Source: Stagonosporopsis chrysanthemi | Lineage: Eukaryota; Ascomycota; Dothideomycetes; Pleosporales; Didymellaceae | DNA length: 27,997 nt | Direction: 5' to 3' | Assembly (NCBI GenBank): GCA_022560025.1 | Contig: JAFISE010000295.1 | Span: 1 to 27,997, forward strand | Part shown: positions 1 through 10,767 of the stretch, one piece after another | Numbering within the stretch: position 1 is the stretch's first letter | Layout of the letters: each line of letters starts with the position of its first letter | Program-made: the position numbers and the translations under genes | Notes under the pieces: model-generated | Seen by the model: only the letters and a program-made list of their open reading frames with translations | Told to the model about the DNA's origin: nothing | Database searches by the model: none

Positions 1-97
1 GAGAAGCTCGGAGCTTCTCAGTAGTAAGCCAAACGAACGAGCACCTCATGGGTGAGCCATCTGATCAAGCTCAAGCTAACTAGCCGAGCTTGTGACA

Positions 98-337
98 AAT
101 AGTTAAACAGAATAAAAGTTATTTAATAACCTAGGCTGCTAAGAAATAGGTCTCTATATTTAGCTCTAATCTAAGACACCTAGCTAACTAAAAGAGCTAG
201 CTTAAGTTTTTGTATCTATAAAAGATAAATCTAAGTTAAGGCTATAATTTAAGCTACTTATTGTCTAAATTAAGTATAAGCCTATTAAGATATTGTAGAT
301 CCTAAGATCTTAATATAAAGACCTATTTGCTAGTCTA
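98..337 (+). repeat. Left arm of a 240-bp inverted repeat
   Basis: This segment is the reverse complement of 1002-1241. The pairing is gap-free (paired coordinates always sum to 1339) and I count about 10 differences in 240, all transitions. Its last part (about 285-337) also resembles 1325-1377 in direct orientation, the sequence just before the copia reverse transcriptase. The arm therefore seems to derive from the linker between integrase and RT of the same element family, not from a classical transposon terminal repeat. Confidence 0.88.
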
Positions 338-1001
338 AGTGTCTAGAGTTAGTAATTCTGTGTTAGGCTGCTCTTTATCTTGTTCTGTTACCTTACTCTC
401 TATCTAAGACTCTACAAGCTTAGATACTAGTATAGTTTATTACTAACAGCGTTATTAAGTTATTAAAAGGTCTTTAATTACTATATTATTAGATTTAAAC
501 TGCTTAGAAAATATAAGAAGCTTAATAACCTCTTTAATTACTAATTCTTAAGTATAGTCTTATAAGCCTTTATAAAACTTTATAAGTTTAAAAATAACAT
601 CTTATATATATATAACTTAGTTCTTTGTAAGCAGCTAGATCTTAAAGATATTAGTAGAGTTGTAGCTAACAAGGTAGCTAATAAGTACTCTTAATTTAAG
701 CTTGTCTCTTGTAACAACACAGAATGCTAGAGGGGTCTAAATTGTATAGGTATCTACTACAAAGTATATAGAAGCACTAAGATAAACTATAAGACTAGAT
801 CTCTATTCTTATAGGTCTTGTATAAAAGAATACTTTAAAACTATCTATTTAAACTCTGTAGAAGCTTCTCTTCTTATACCTAGAAGCTTAAGAAAGACTG
901 TACTAAGAAGTAGTTAGAAGATAGATCTAAATTAAGTAGTTGTTAGGTAATATAAAGTAGGCTTAAAGAACTAGGCTTGTTTTTATATCTTTACGCTTAA
1001 G
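338..1001 (-). mobile_element. Inverted copia integrase fragment between the repeat arms
   Basis: This is the spacer between the two inverted arms. Read on the minus strand, 691 to 638 translates to RVLISYLVSYNSTNIFKI. It continues past a Trp-type stop into a stretch resembling the end of a copia integrase, where family members have a GYLVGYDSTNIFRIW-like motif followed by an RTRDV-like motif. The frame is interrupted by several stops and probable indels. The fragment points opposite to the RT/RNase H at 1380-2935, so the element is rearranged. Only the core motif is convincing; limits are set by the flanking arms. Confidence 0.6.
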
Positions 1002-1241
1002 TAGACTAGCAAATAAGTCTCTATATTAGGATCTTAGGATCTACAATATCTTAATAGGCTTATACTTAATTTAGACAATAAGTAGCTTAAATTATAGCTT
1101 TAACTTAGATCTATCTTTTATAGATACAAAAACTTAAGCTAGCTTTTTCAGTTAGCTAGGTGTCTTAGATTAGAGCTAAATATAGAGACCTATCTCTTAG
1201 CAGCCTAGGTTATTAAATAACTTTTGTTCTATTTAACTATT
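1002..1241 (-). repeat. Right arm of the 240-bp inverted repeat
   Basis: This is the inverted partner of 98-337, about 96 percent identical with only transition differences and no gaps. It abuts the plus-strand copia sequence that begins at about 1242. Both arms are equally AT-rich, so the duplication probably arose after most of the RIP mutation, or RIP acted on both copies in parallel. Confidence 0.88.
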
Positions 1242-1319
1242 AGATATACTTTCTATATATAAGATATAGGTCTAGATTACAGCTATAGATTAAACTAACA
1301 ATCTTAAGAATTAGCCTTA

Positions 1320-2940
1320 AACTAACAGAGATATTGCAAATTTAAGATCCTGATAAGGAGACCTATTTGCTAGCCTAATCTAGAGCAAAGGCTGCTTTGC
1401 TAAAATAACATAAATAGCAGAGACTGCTAATACAAAGGTACTACTTCTAATATAGGTATTTATATATAAGTTTAATAAAGACAGCTACTTCTATTAATTT
1501 AAGGTATAACTTATTATCTATAGCAACCTATAGCAGCTGTATAGAGATACTTATACTGCTATACTAGCTATTTAAATATTTTAAGCACTTATTATAATAG
1601 CTAATTAATTTAGATTAGAGCTACTTTAGTATAACATTCTAAATACGTTTCTTAACACTATACTTAACTAAAAGCTATATATAGAGATACTAGCTAGTTT
1701 TAAAAAGAATAAAGAGCTGCTATAAGTACTAAGAGCTTTATATAGACTAAAAGAATTACTACTCTTATAGTATAAAGACTTAAGAGAGACATTAAAGTCT
1801 CTAGGCTTAATACCTATACTAAGATTTCTATATGTCTATGTTAATAGCTAGTTAATTCTATTTGTCTATATTAATAATATTATTATAGCTTTCTACTTAT
1901 TAAAAAAGCACCTATACTAAGACTTTAAAGAGAAACTTAATAAGTATTATAGCTTAAAATACTTTAAAAAACTTAAGTAGTTCTTAGGTATATATATTAT
2001 TTAAGATACTAAAGTATATATAATTTACTTAGTATAAGATGCTTATATTAATAAAGTTACTATAAAGTATAATATTCTGTCTATTAGCTACTCTTTAGAA
2101 GTGCTTATACTAGTAAATTACCTAGAACAATCTCTTAAAAAGCTAAACAAAGCTTAAACAAAGACCTATTAAGAGCTTATAAGCTACTTTACTTACTTAA
2201 TATAGTATATATAACTTAATCTAGCTTGTACTTATATTATTTATACTTTATATTTAACTAATTCTAGCTAAGTATATATTAAATTAATTTAGAAGGTATA
2301 GTATTATATTCTTAAGACAAAGTACTAAGCTCTATAGGCTTAAGCTGTTAACAAAGCAGAGATACAAAAGTACTTTACTATACTATAAGACTATTACAAT
2401 CCTATCTTCTTTAAAGTATTTAATATATCTTTTACTAATAATATTAAGATATATTAAAGCTCTTAAAGATATATATTTTAGCTCTTTAGTATAACTATTA
2501 ACTAGAAGTTAACACTTTAACGCATAGTTATAAAATTTACAACTAAAGCAGAGCTACTTACTCTATTACTTGCTAGATTAGAAATAGAAGAGTAGTACTA
2601 TCTATTTAAAGAACTATCTTTAAAGCTTAACTAGATACTAATTATTTAGTATAATAATTAATAAACTATAGGCATAGTTATAAAGAAGTAAGACAAGCTT
2701 AGTACTAAGCTAAAATATGTTAATATTTATTAGAACTAGGTCTGCTAGGAAGTTAAGAAGAACTACCTCTATATATACTAGAAGCTTATAAACTAGATAC
2801 TTACTAATAGTATAATAAAGATCTTTCTATAATAGAAGTATACTAAATTTATATAGTAAATAAACTTAAATAATATTTGTTTAAAGGTTTGTAAAATAGA
2901 TAATAATACTTAAGAGGTTTATCCTTATGTTATTAGTTAA
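1320..2940 (+). mobile_element. RIP-mutated Ty1/copia reverse transcriptase and RNase H
   Basis: This is a dead polyprotein segment of a Ty1/copia LTR retrotransposon. In one plus-strand frame, 1355-1378 resembles PDKETYLLA, followed by the start of the RT domain. Around 1735 an LYRLKE-like stretch matches the copia LYGLK motif. At 1858-1878 the catalytic box reads LFVYINN, where copia has FVYVDD, so both catalytic aspartates have become asparagine. The RNase H part reads TTKAELLTLLLARLEIEE at about 2542-2595 (family: TTEAE). Many Trp and Gln codons are now TAG or TAA. The gag and protease parts are not recognised, and integrase is found only as the inverted fragment upstream. No function is possible. 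Confidence 0.88.
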
Positions 2941-2958
2941 CTACAAAATAAGAGGGTG

Positions 2959-3112
2959 TGTAACAGTTATAAGAAGCAGATCACGTGTTAGTAGTCTAGT
3001 GTTGCTTCCTTATCCTATAGAGCATCTCTTGCCTTAGCTGCATCGCAGATACGTCATGTAAATAGACCTGACTGCTGCTTTGTAGAGAGCAGAACAACAC
3101 AACAACAACACA
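2959..3112 (+). repeat. Probable 3' LTR of the copia element
   Basis: A purine-rich tract (ATAAGAGGG, 2948-2956) is followed by TGTAACAG, a usual LTR start. The segment ends in a CA-rich run (AACAACAACA near 3101-3110) typical of fungal copia LTR ends. The sequence between has near-normal GC and includes CACGTG. The exact ends (start 2957 or 2959; end about 3110-3125) are not fixed, because no 5' LTR is visible for comparison. Confidence 0.55.
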
Positions 3113-4838
3113 ATAGCAGAATACATGAAATTGCATTCACCGCAACAGATTTTTGTCAACACAGACACGTCTAGGGCATGGAAAAGACATACAGAGATTG
3201 CTAATAGATCCAGAGTCTGCAGTATCTATGGCCCAATTGATAGCTAACCTTTCTTTTATCTTACTGTCTGTTTGAATTGATTCTTCTTGTTCGACTGTTA
3301 AATCCTGCACCTACCTCTGGTGGCACAGCAAAACTTGTGGGAATTTTTCTATTTTGGAAAACAAAATCTCCCTTTCTTGTGCTCGGGTTGACTCCATCAT
3401 CCTCTGCCCAGTCACGCCTTTTCAGGTTTGAATTGTTGGTTGTGTGACGTTATGAAGGGATTGCAATTGACATGGGAATCTTGATTGAAACAAATCCGGA
3501 GAGGGCAGCAATGATAGTAGTATCTGTATTCTTTACTTTGGTGAAAGCTATCTGTTTATATTTGTAGCTTGAAATTATCAAAGTGAAGTCGTCATTGTTT
3601 TAGTTCGAGAAGAAGCCTACGTTCATGCCGGCGGACCTCAGATTTGCCAAATATTAGTACGCCTTAGGTGAAGTTGCATACAAACATGCGTAAACTCACT
3701 AGGATAATAACCAAGTGTACCAGCTGATAATGCGACAAGCTGTATAGAGTTAAGAAATACAGATAGTTCTGGTTCCAGGGCTGTTGAATTTTCATAAGAG
3801 CCGTGCAAACGGGTCCTAGATGTGTAAGAGAGAACTGATTTCATACTTGTAATAAATCTTGATACCAATACGACCAAGGTCTTTGACAATGTCAATGGTT
3901 CTGAACTCCTCTCTATGCCCGATAGCAGTTGACTTGAGAAGCTGGGAAGTGTTGTATGCCCCCTAGAAAAATCACTCTGCGGGAGGCAAAACACTTCTTG
4001 GAGATGCCCTAAACCTCGGTGCTGCATTGTGGATTGGCATAATACATGCTTTGGAACTCCGAGAAACTCAAACACGATTGCCTTAAGGTCTTGATTTCTT
4101 CGCTCCTCTAGCGTCAGGTTCCATAACAACATTCTGGTAGGAAGAGTGTTTAGCCAGACACTGGCGGTAAGCCTCTTGCCCTCGACCACACATCTGTCAG
4201 TGTAGACATACATTCGTTCATAGCGGTGGCACGATAATCCAAGCATGCCTCTGGTTCAAAAATGCCCGCAAGCGCTTGATAACGCATCTCGCAACGAAAG
4301 AGAGAATTGTTGCGTATCGCTACGCCATTCTAACAATTCAAGACTTTCTACTGGTACGATCAGAGAAACCGTCTCTTAGTCGGTATAATTTAATACAATC
4401 CATAGACATCTAGGTGAGGTGTAACGATGAAGTATGTAATAATTGCAAGCGTATTGCAGCCTCCACGAAAGGGGCATGGGGGCGGCCCGTGCCATTGGCT
4501 CCGCAGAACACCCGAGCACGGGGTGCGGACATTGAACCTGCTTTGCCCCTCCCCGGCCATCGCGGGACCACAGTCGGAGATGGAACTTGTTGCGTCCAAG
4601 GCGCGCTTGTGTGATAGGTCTACGCTGCGTCTGAATCAGCAGTCTGCAGCTGAACTTGCGAGGGCTATGAGTCGAGTAGCGCTTGGGCTTGCAGGGCAAC
4701 CTCCCGCGTCTTGCGATTCCCACGGGCTGGAAGGTCAGCAGCATCTCCCACAAGCTCGGGGGTCCGCAGTGTTGCCTTGTCAATCTCTTGGTTCTGACGT
4801 TGTCGAACGCTTCTACGCAACGCAAACAGTCAACAGCT
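3113..4838. other. Region between transposon and GMC gene, no confident gene
   Basis: Normal-GC sequence without a recognisable gene. A minus-strand open frame of 202 codons (3638-4246) is listed separately as doubtful. The last 350 bases are presumably the promoter of the GMC oxidoreductase gene. They are GC-rich around 4470-4570 and contain an inverted CCAAT pentamer (ATTGG, 4494-4498). Open frames on both strands at 4376-4924 overlap this promoter and the first GMC exon and look like chance frames. Confidence 0.5.
3638..4246 (-). CDS. Doubtful 202-residue open frame
   Basis: An uninterrupted minus-strand frame of 202 codons. I do not recognise a family. The translation has no signal peptide, membrane segment or repeated motif, and it has scattered Cys, His and Ser. 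It could be an unsupported chance frame, a gene remnant next to the transposon, or one exon of a longer gene. Its length is the only argument for it. Confidence 0.2.
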   Translation of the reverse strand: MLGLSCHRYERMYVYTDRCVVEGKRLTASVWLNTLPTRMLLWNLTLEERRNQDLKAIVFEFLGVPKHVLCQSTMQHRGLGHLQEVFCLPQSDFSRGHTTLPSFSSQLLSGIERSSEPLTLSKTLVVLVSRFITSMKSVLSYTSRTRLHGSYENSTALEPELSVFLNSIQLVALSAGTLGYYPSEFTHVCMQLHLRRTNIWQI

Positions 4839-6847
4839 ATGGTTCGCTCATCTCCAGGTCTCTTGGGCATCTTCGTTGCCAGCGTCTCCGCCCAGAGTCA
4901 GCTTTTACAAACAACGACAGCTAACGTGACTTATGACTATGTTGGTGAGTAGCCATCAGAAAAGTGAATTCCATTGGCTACGCCTTATGGGTTCCACATG
5001 AGAAGTGCTTCTCTGACAAATTTATAGTAATCGGCGGAGGAACTGCAGGGCTGGCCATAGCGTCTAGGCTCTCGGTACACGCATCGGTCGCAGTCATTGA
5101 GGCCGGCGGCCTCTACGAACAGGACAATGGCAATCAGTCGGTAGTCCCTTATTACGGCCTCGTGATGCCTGTATGACATGCCTTCTTCCTCATCGATCTC
5201 CGAATCTCTGGATTGATTCCTTGGACAGGTACTCGGAACGACTGAGGACTACCCACCAAACTCGCGCGTAGATTGGGACTTGATCTCCACTCCGCAAATC
5301 TCCGCTGGAGGGCGCCGTATTCATTATGCTCAAGGCAAGACCCTTGGCGGTAGCTCTGCGCTCAACACTATGTCGTATCACCGCGGTACCAAGGGCTCAT
5401 ATCAGCGTTGGGCAGATCTGGTTGGCGATAGTAGCTATACTTTCGATCGCCTTCTACCCTACTTCAAGCGAACATCCACATTGACACCTCCAGATCTTAC
5501 AAAGCGCAATGCGCCAAATGCAACAGTAAGGTACGATCCCAAAGCGTTTGACAATACGGTACAGGGTCCACTCCAGGTCTCTTTTGCCAATTGGGTAGAT
5601 CCAGCACAAAGCTGGCTCGCTCGTGCACTCCAGGCTATCGGTCAAGCCCTAGCTTCCCGCGGTTTGAGCGCTGGCGAACTGAATGGTGGAGCCTGGACTT
5701 CGACTACGATCGATCCGAAGCACGCGACCAGGAGTACATCCAAGAGCAGTTACCTCGACAGCATCATACAGAATGGCAAGGCTCGCATCAACGTGCATTT
5801 GCATTCACAGGCTTCTAAAATCTTGTTCAGTAAAACAAAAAGAGCTACAGGTGTTGAAGTTATAAGCGGCAGCCAAAAGTACCTGATCTCTGCAAAGAAG
5901 GAGGTCATCCTATCAGCAGGCGTTTTTCATTCACCGCAGCTCCTGCAACTATCAGGTAAGTCTCCATAGCTACATCAACCTTGTGGCCTTCACTGACTGC
6001 TGCAGGCATTGGCCCGGCCGACACGCTTCGTGCAAATTCCATCGACGTTGTCTCCAATCTTGGCGGAGTCGGACAAAACCTCCAGGACCAGGTCTTCTTT
6101 AATGTTCTACGTGGCGTCAGTGTGCCCAACACAGGCACTTACCTTTCAACACCAGAGCAGCAGGCGTTTGCGGTCCAGCAATACCTGACCAACGCTACAG
6201 GACCATACAGCTCTGCTGGTGGATATTTGTCGTTTGAGAAACTACCAGCAAGTAGTCGCAGAGCCCTCTCCCCACGGACTTCAAACATTCTAGCAAGTTT
6301 CCCCTCAGACTGGCCGGAGATCGAGTACATTGCCTCTGGTTTTCCTGGCGACTTCCTCAACTTGACCACGGTCGGCGCAATCAGTGGCACGTTGTTGACA
6401 TTGTCGTCTAAAGGCAACGTCACCATCAAGAGTGCTCTTGTCACGGACCCACCAGTCATCAACCTAAACTGGCTGAGTGACCCAGCTGATGGGGAGGTTC
6501 TGGTTGCAGCATTCAAGCGAGTCCGCGAGGCTTGGAACAGCAATGCCATTGCTAGTATTGTGGTCGGGCCCGAGATCACGCCTGGTGAGGCTGTACAAAC
6601 CGATGCGCAAATCCTGGAATTCATCCGTAATTCGGCGCAACCAATCTGGCATGCAAGTTCGACTTGCGCCATGGGCAAGTCCGGACAAAAGGGTGCCGTG
6701 ATCGATTCTAAAGCCAGGGTATTCGGCGTTCAAGGGCTGCGCGTGGTGGATTCCTCAGCCTTGCCATTCAGTTTGCCAGGCCATCCCCAGAGCTCACTAT
6801 ACATGCTAGCCGAGAAAATTGCAGACGATATTGTCAATGATAGGTGA
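4839..6847 (+). CDS. Secreted GMC oxidoreductase, FAD-dependent
   Basis: A glucose-methanol-choline family flavoenzyme that oxidises an alcohol group with FAD; the substrate cannot be told from sequence (aryl-alcohol, glucose, choline or a secondary-metabolite alcohol are possible). Exons are 4839-4944, 5028-5170, 5229-5955 and 6006-6847, joined by GT..AG introns of 83, 58 and 50 nt that keep frame and give 605 residues, a normal family length. Residues 1-20 form a signal peptide, so it probably enters the secretory route. The dinucleotide-binding motif VIGGGTAG lies at 36-43 with the ribose-binding Glu at 60. GMC signature 1 is GKTLGGSSALN (119-129); signature 2 (SPQLLQLSGIG) spans the last intron. 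The C-terminal catalytic pair is probably His541 (PIWHASS) and His585 (LPGHPQSS). The start was chosen because it supplies the signal peptide and the YDYVVIGGG entry strand. The neighbour at 7109 converges on it. Confidence 0.92.
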
Positions 6848-7108
6848 ACGGCTGCACTGTGGGTAATCTCTCTATGCCCGAAGTATTTGTGCGGCGGAAG
6901 TCATCAACTAGTTCTTGACACCACAAGAAAAGTTGGGAAGTTATCTTGCTTATTGCGAGTGATATAGTACATGAACATCAGTAGTTGCTTTCCATCCATG
7001 TGCAGCAAAGTGCAAAAACCCTACCACTGTGCATGAGAACTCACTTTTTGCACATTGATTGTTCATCGAATGGACTTTCTGATGATCTGCATTCAGCATG
7101 TCATTGAT

Positions 7109-8533
7109 CTAATCCTCGCATCGTTCAACAGACACCAGAAGACTCTTACACGATGCTGCCTGTCTCAGACTATGGTCGCGGCTCACTCTTCTGTCAGACC
7201 GCTCAATGTTCAGTTCCTCCAACGCCACTACTGTTGAGTGCCCAGTGTAGTATCCAGAATCGTCATTGGCATTGGCGACAATCCCACCGCTATTTGGATC
7301 TTGTGCAGCGGCAAGTGCTCCTTGCTGTGCCGGAGATTCGTTTTTACGTTTCCTCAGTGATCGAACGAAGGTGTAGAGAATCGGTAGGCAAGTGCAGATG
7401 ATGCCGAGCCACATCTCAGCAAGCCTGTTGTTGTCAGGATCGATTGCGTAGTATGAGCACGCTTACCACCTACAACCATATAAAGTTCTGAACCATTCCA
7501 TATGTTCCATCTGTTGGCACGATCTTCATGCCTCGAACTACTTGCTCAACTCGAATCAGGCTCACAATACAAACGCTGGGAGATGTCAGTTTCGGACATT
7601 CCTAGGTCGAGACTTGACTTACAAAGAGCCTGTCATAAGCAGCAGTGCAGCACCGATCTTCCGGGGTAGGGGAAGCTGCAACTTGTGCAAGATGAAGACA
7701 GGCAGGATGAGTAGGACAAGATCCGTCGCTGCGTTGATCCCGGCGGTTGCTAAGAAAAAACGATTGAGATCGATGCATCTACCGGTGGTGATGGTCAAAT
7801 CCCAATAGCGCTCTATAGGCTGGCAAACCCAGGCGAAACCAAACGCGCTGAGTATACCGTTGATGACCGAGACGCTCACGACAGCATAGACAGCAAGTCG
7901 AAAACCCACTTTGAACGGAGATATCCGTAAGTAGAACAAGCTAAGTGATATCTTTGTAAACATCGTAGCCAGGTTGAATAGAAGGGGTCCGGCGATGTCC
8001 CCGATCTTCTCATGATCAGCTAATCGGAGTCTTTTCCTCAGACAGCAACCATCAAATACCTTCATCAGTGTGTGAAATTTCGCCGATGGGCAGTCCCAGA
8101 TATGTATGCCCAGGCAGTTTGTCGTTTCTTGACATAAATCAGTATCTACGCCTGTCTAATGCTGAGTTGAGTGCATGCACTTACGGTAGCCGACATAGAT
8201 AGAAAAGCCCAGGGCAAGTATCTGAGTGATGTCGGTCAGGTGATACCAGTGTCAAGTCTACTTGACGTACAGTTGCTACCGCTATTGAGTCTGTGCAACT
8301 GATCAGTATTCCTCATCGCTTGTGGCCAAAAGCAGCTTACAATCATCCCATCCGAAGGTCCGGAGTATTCGCCGTTTGGTGTAGAGTCGGGCAAGGAAAA
8401 TGGGTATCGCAATAACAGCGCCGAGGACCGAGACAATGATGACTCTGTAAGCTATCGACTCTGGGTTATCAAAGTTGGGCACCACTCCTGGAGGAGGTGG
8501 CATCGCACCAACTATGCTGTTCTCTGAGTTCAT
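7109..8533 (-). CDS. Fungal rhodopsin-domain integral membrane protein (possible frame defect)
   Basis: A member of the large fungal family of seven-helix rhodopsin-domain proteins (SAT4/PTH11-related group), probably in the plasma membrane; ligand and role unknown. Exons by protein similarity are 8533-8341, 8221-8185, 8127-8060, 8005-7623, 7575-7474 and 7424-7109. Recognisable parts are the first helix followed by FGWDD (exon 1), ILALGFSIYVGY (helix 2), LGIHIWDCP, LATMFTKISLSLFYLRI, and CIVSLIRVEQ, ending in a LGIICTCLPIL helix and a polar cytosolic tail. Introns 2 to 5 (57, 54, 47, 49 nt) keep frame. The junction of exons 1 and 2 does not: the good donor at 8340 leaves phase 1, while the helix-2 frame at the only usable acceptor (8222) needs phase 0. 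An 11-nt microexon at 8257-8247 would restore frame but needs a 25-nt intron. The gene may be functional with odd splicing or recently broken. Confidence 0.75.
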
Positions 8534-9890
8534 TCTCGACGTGTGGTGTGAGGCGTTTGGTCAGACATGTGGACAACGAACAGCGGAAGGCTGAAGCCAT
8601 TGTGATCGGTGAAAGTGGTTACGCTCATCATCCTTCGTTCTACAGCCATGCCTGCGGTGGCGTTTTCTCACAGCGATGGATGGACATTAGCCCTTGGGGG
8701 CCTTAGGGGCTCCCGGAGCCGCGCAAGCGCGCAACCAACTGTTCACTAGTTCGGCGACATATTCGGTCCGTTAAGGCTTCAGGATTTCACCGAAACCAAT
8801 GCCTCACCCCATTTGCAGGATTCACAGTCTAACGTAATCAATCACAGCTGGGATTAGTGCGTGGTATTTCCACCCTAAGATCGGTATAAAATACCGATCC
8901 ATTCCTGTTGCGTCCATGTGGCTTCACCTCATTCAACCCGCCTGGTACCTGACTCACGAGCTGCTTCTAGGTTGCGCGGACATCTCGGGACCTGTAGCAC
9001 CTCCGTTCCGCTGCTTTAACAGTATGCTTCATGCTGCCAAAGATGCGAATTAAATGCAATTCTAGCTTGACATAAATTGATCCACCACAGATCAGCCCCG
9101 AATGAAGGGATCAGTTTCTGCTGTGTTTCGCCAACCTTCACAGCTACAGTGTTCATTCATCTTCTATGACGATTGCCAAAGAAGTGTCTGCGTAAAGGAT
9201 TTGTCCATGTCTGGTTTGCGTGGTCGAACGAAGGTGCGCATCTCCAGCTCTACCTTCAGGTAGCCAGTTGTCTCAGCACCCTGATTGGTTTAAAGAGCAG
9301 TTAAATGCCTGTGTAGGGCTTAACATTCGCGCAGAGGGCTGGGCACTCTAGTGCGCGGGGTAGTGGAGAGGGGTAGGGCTAGCTTTGTTGTATCCACGGC
9401 TTTGTCCCCTAACTACATGCTGGTGCAAAACGACTAAGGCTTGATTATAATAAGTAGCCACCGGCTTGCTCTTTCATGCACTAATGATAGCCTAGATATA
9501 AGCTCTTTCAATAGCAGGGCTTCCGTCCATTGTGTAATTGTGATAACATAGGAAAGACGCGCCTGTTTCGAAAGCCAGCGTACATCTTCCAATCCGAGCG
9601 TAGGCCTCTCTACAGCAAACCAAATACAAGCCAAAGGTTGTCTCAAAGGCAGCTCCCGGGCTGTTGGCGGTAGGGATATCCTGTCAGCAACTAAAGAGAG
9701 GAGTACTCAGGCCCTGACTGCTCTTGACTCCTCCACTGCCGGTTTCGAACACCTGTCCATGGCATTCTCTGATCTCAACAGCGACACGTAAAACAAAAAG
9801 AAACCTATAAGATTGAAATGCCATCATACGCCTGAAACCAAACTCCCAATGCATTACGTAGTCGCCAATCTCAGTCACTCCCACCACATC
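8534..9890. other. Gene-poor intergenic stretch
   Basis: About 1.36 kb with no recognisable gene, tRNA or repeat. The first few hundred bases should include the promoter of the minus-strand rhodopsin-domain gene. Short open frames here (for example 9434-9646 minus) show no family features. Confidence 0.5.
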
Positions 9891-10401
9891 TCAATTCCAC
9901 CCAATGATACCCTCTGCAACCGCGACCGGCCCTGTCCTCGACCCCGTCATGACCGACACCCTCCGCCCGATGATGCCAGCATCGCCCACTCCCAGGTCCA
10001 ACCTCTGGGGGAGATGCATTATCGCCGCATCGCTTTGCTGTAATGAGAAAGAGTAGAAAGGTGGTATTTGCATGGCTGTGGATGCGTGCGATATGGAAAG
10101 GTCGCCGTCTCGGCTATGGGCGATGATATCAGCATGAGCATTGACATTAAAACATCATTCGATTTTTGGGTGAACAAAGAGAAAAAAATGAGGGGGTAAC
10201 GCACTGTATCACAACCCAGTGCCGTTCTCTTTGAGCGTCATCATCCCAGCCTTGCAGCTCGACACTTGTGCCTGGAGCGGAGAACTGATTGTGGAAGAAG
10301 AGTGTGAGTTCGTCGGTGTTGGAGCGTTGGAGGTGCTGTGTTGGCCGTAGCACGGCAATTGAGCCGCCTTGGCTGATGCGGGTGGAGTGACCGTTGCACA
10401 T
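9891..10401 (-). CDS. Tentative two-exon small protein, unknown function
   Basis: A possible gene of 139 residues: exon 1 10401-10205 and exon 2 10113-9891, joined by a 91-nt GT..AG intron that keeps frame (a CA|C codon at the junction). The start ATG lies in ACCATGT context and is followed by MCNGHSTR. The exon-1 product ends in VELQGWDDDAQ and HWVVI; the exon-2 product is rich in Gly, Val and Ile and ends IIGWN. There is no signal peptide or clear membrane segment. I recognise no family. The case rests on open frame, splice-site fit and start context, so a chance model is quite possible. Confidence 0.35.
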
Positions 10402-10767
10402 GGTAGGTTGTGATGGATGATGAGTTGTCGTAGGCAAGTACAGACCTTGTTGAGTTGAAGCCGATTGGATGAGGCACGAGCGACGATCGAGTATTAGGTT
10501 GGTAGCTTGAGTTGATAGTATTATTGGTACTGGAATGGCGTTGTTCGTAGTTTTGAACAGTTGCAAAAAAGATCACGGGCCTTTGTTCTGTGTTTGAGGG
10601 TTGAGTGTGTATGCGTGCCTTTGAGCAAGTTTCAGACGAGTACCTGATTGGTCACTTCCCCCACCCGGTGCTCATTACGGTACTCTGACAACGAGGTCAC
10701 ACCGCAACGAACACCGTTGTACATGGTGATAGCACGTTTTTCATTTCTGATTGCTAAAATTCCGTAT
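10402..10767. other. Intergenic, between tentative small gene and SOD gene
   Basis: About 370 bases holding the presumed 5' leader of the tentative minus-strand gene and the 3' flank of the SOD gene. I see no other feature. Confidence 0.5.

Larger units (their letters stand above)
1..2950. other. AT-rich, RIP-degraded repeat block
   Basis: From the first bases to about 2950 the DNA is strongly AT-rich, packed with TA and TAG/TAA, and has no long open frame on either strand. The composition changes sharply near 2950. Where old coding sequence can be recognised (copia polyprotein), its defects are C-to-T/G-to-A transitions, with Trp and Gln codons turned to stops and Asp to Asn. This is the known signature of repeat-induced point mutation in ascomycetes. 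Positions 1-19 form a 9-bp perfect hairpin with a one-base loop, of unknown meaning at the window edge. Confidence 0.88.

Noticed and set aside
98..1241. MITE or TIR transposon with 240-bp terminal inverted repeats
   Set aside because: The arms resemble the copia integrase-RT linker and the spacer holds an integrase motif; no target duplication is seen at the outer ends.
4376..4924. Open frames of 164-165 codons on both strands
   Set aside because: They overlap the promoter and first exon of the GMC gene; only the frame giving the signal peptide and YDYV entry to the FAD motif is supported.
6139..6733. Minus-strand frames of 89-179 codons
   Set aside because: They are antisense to the last GMC exon and have no family features.
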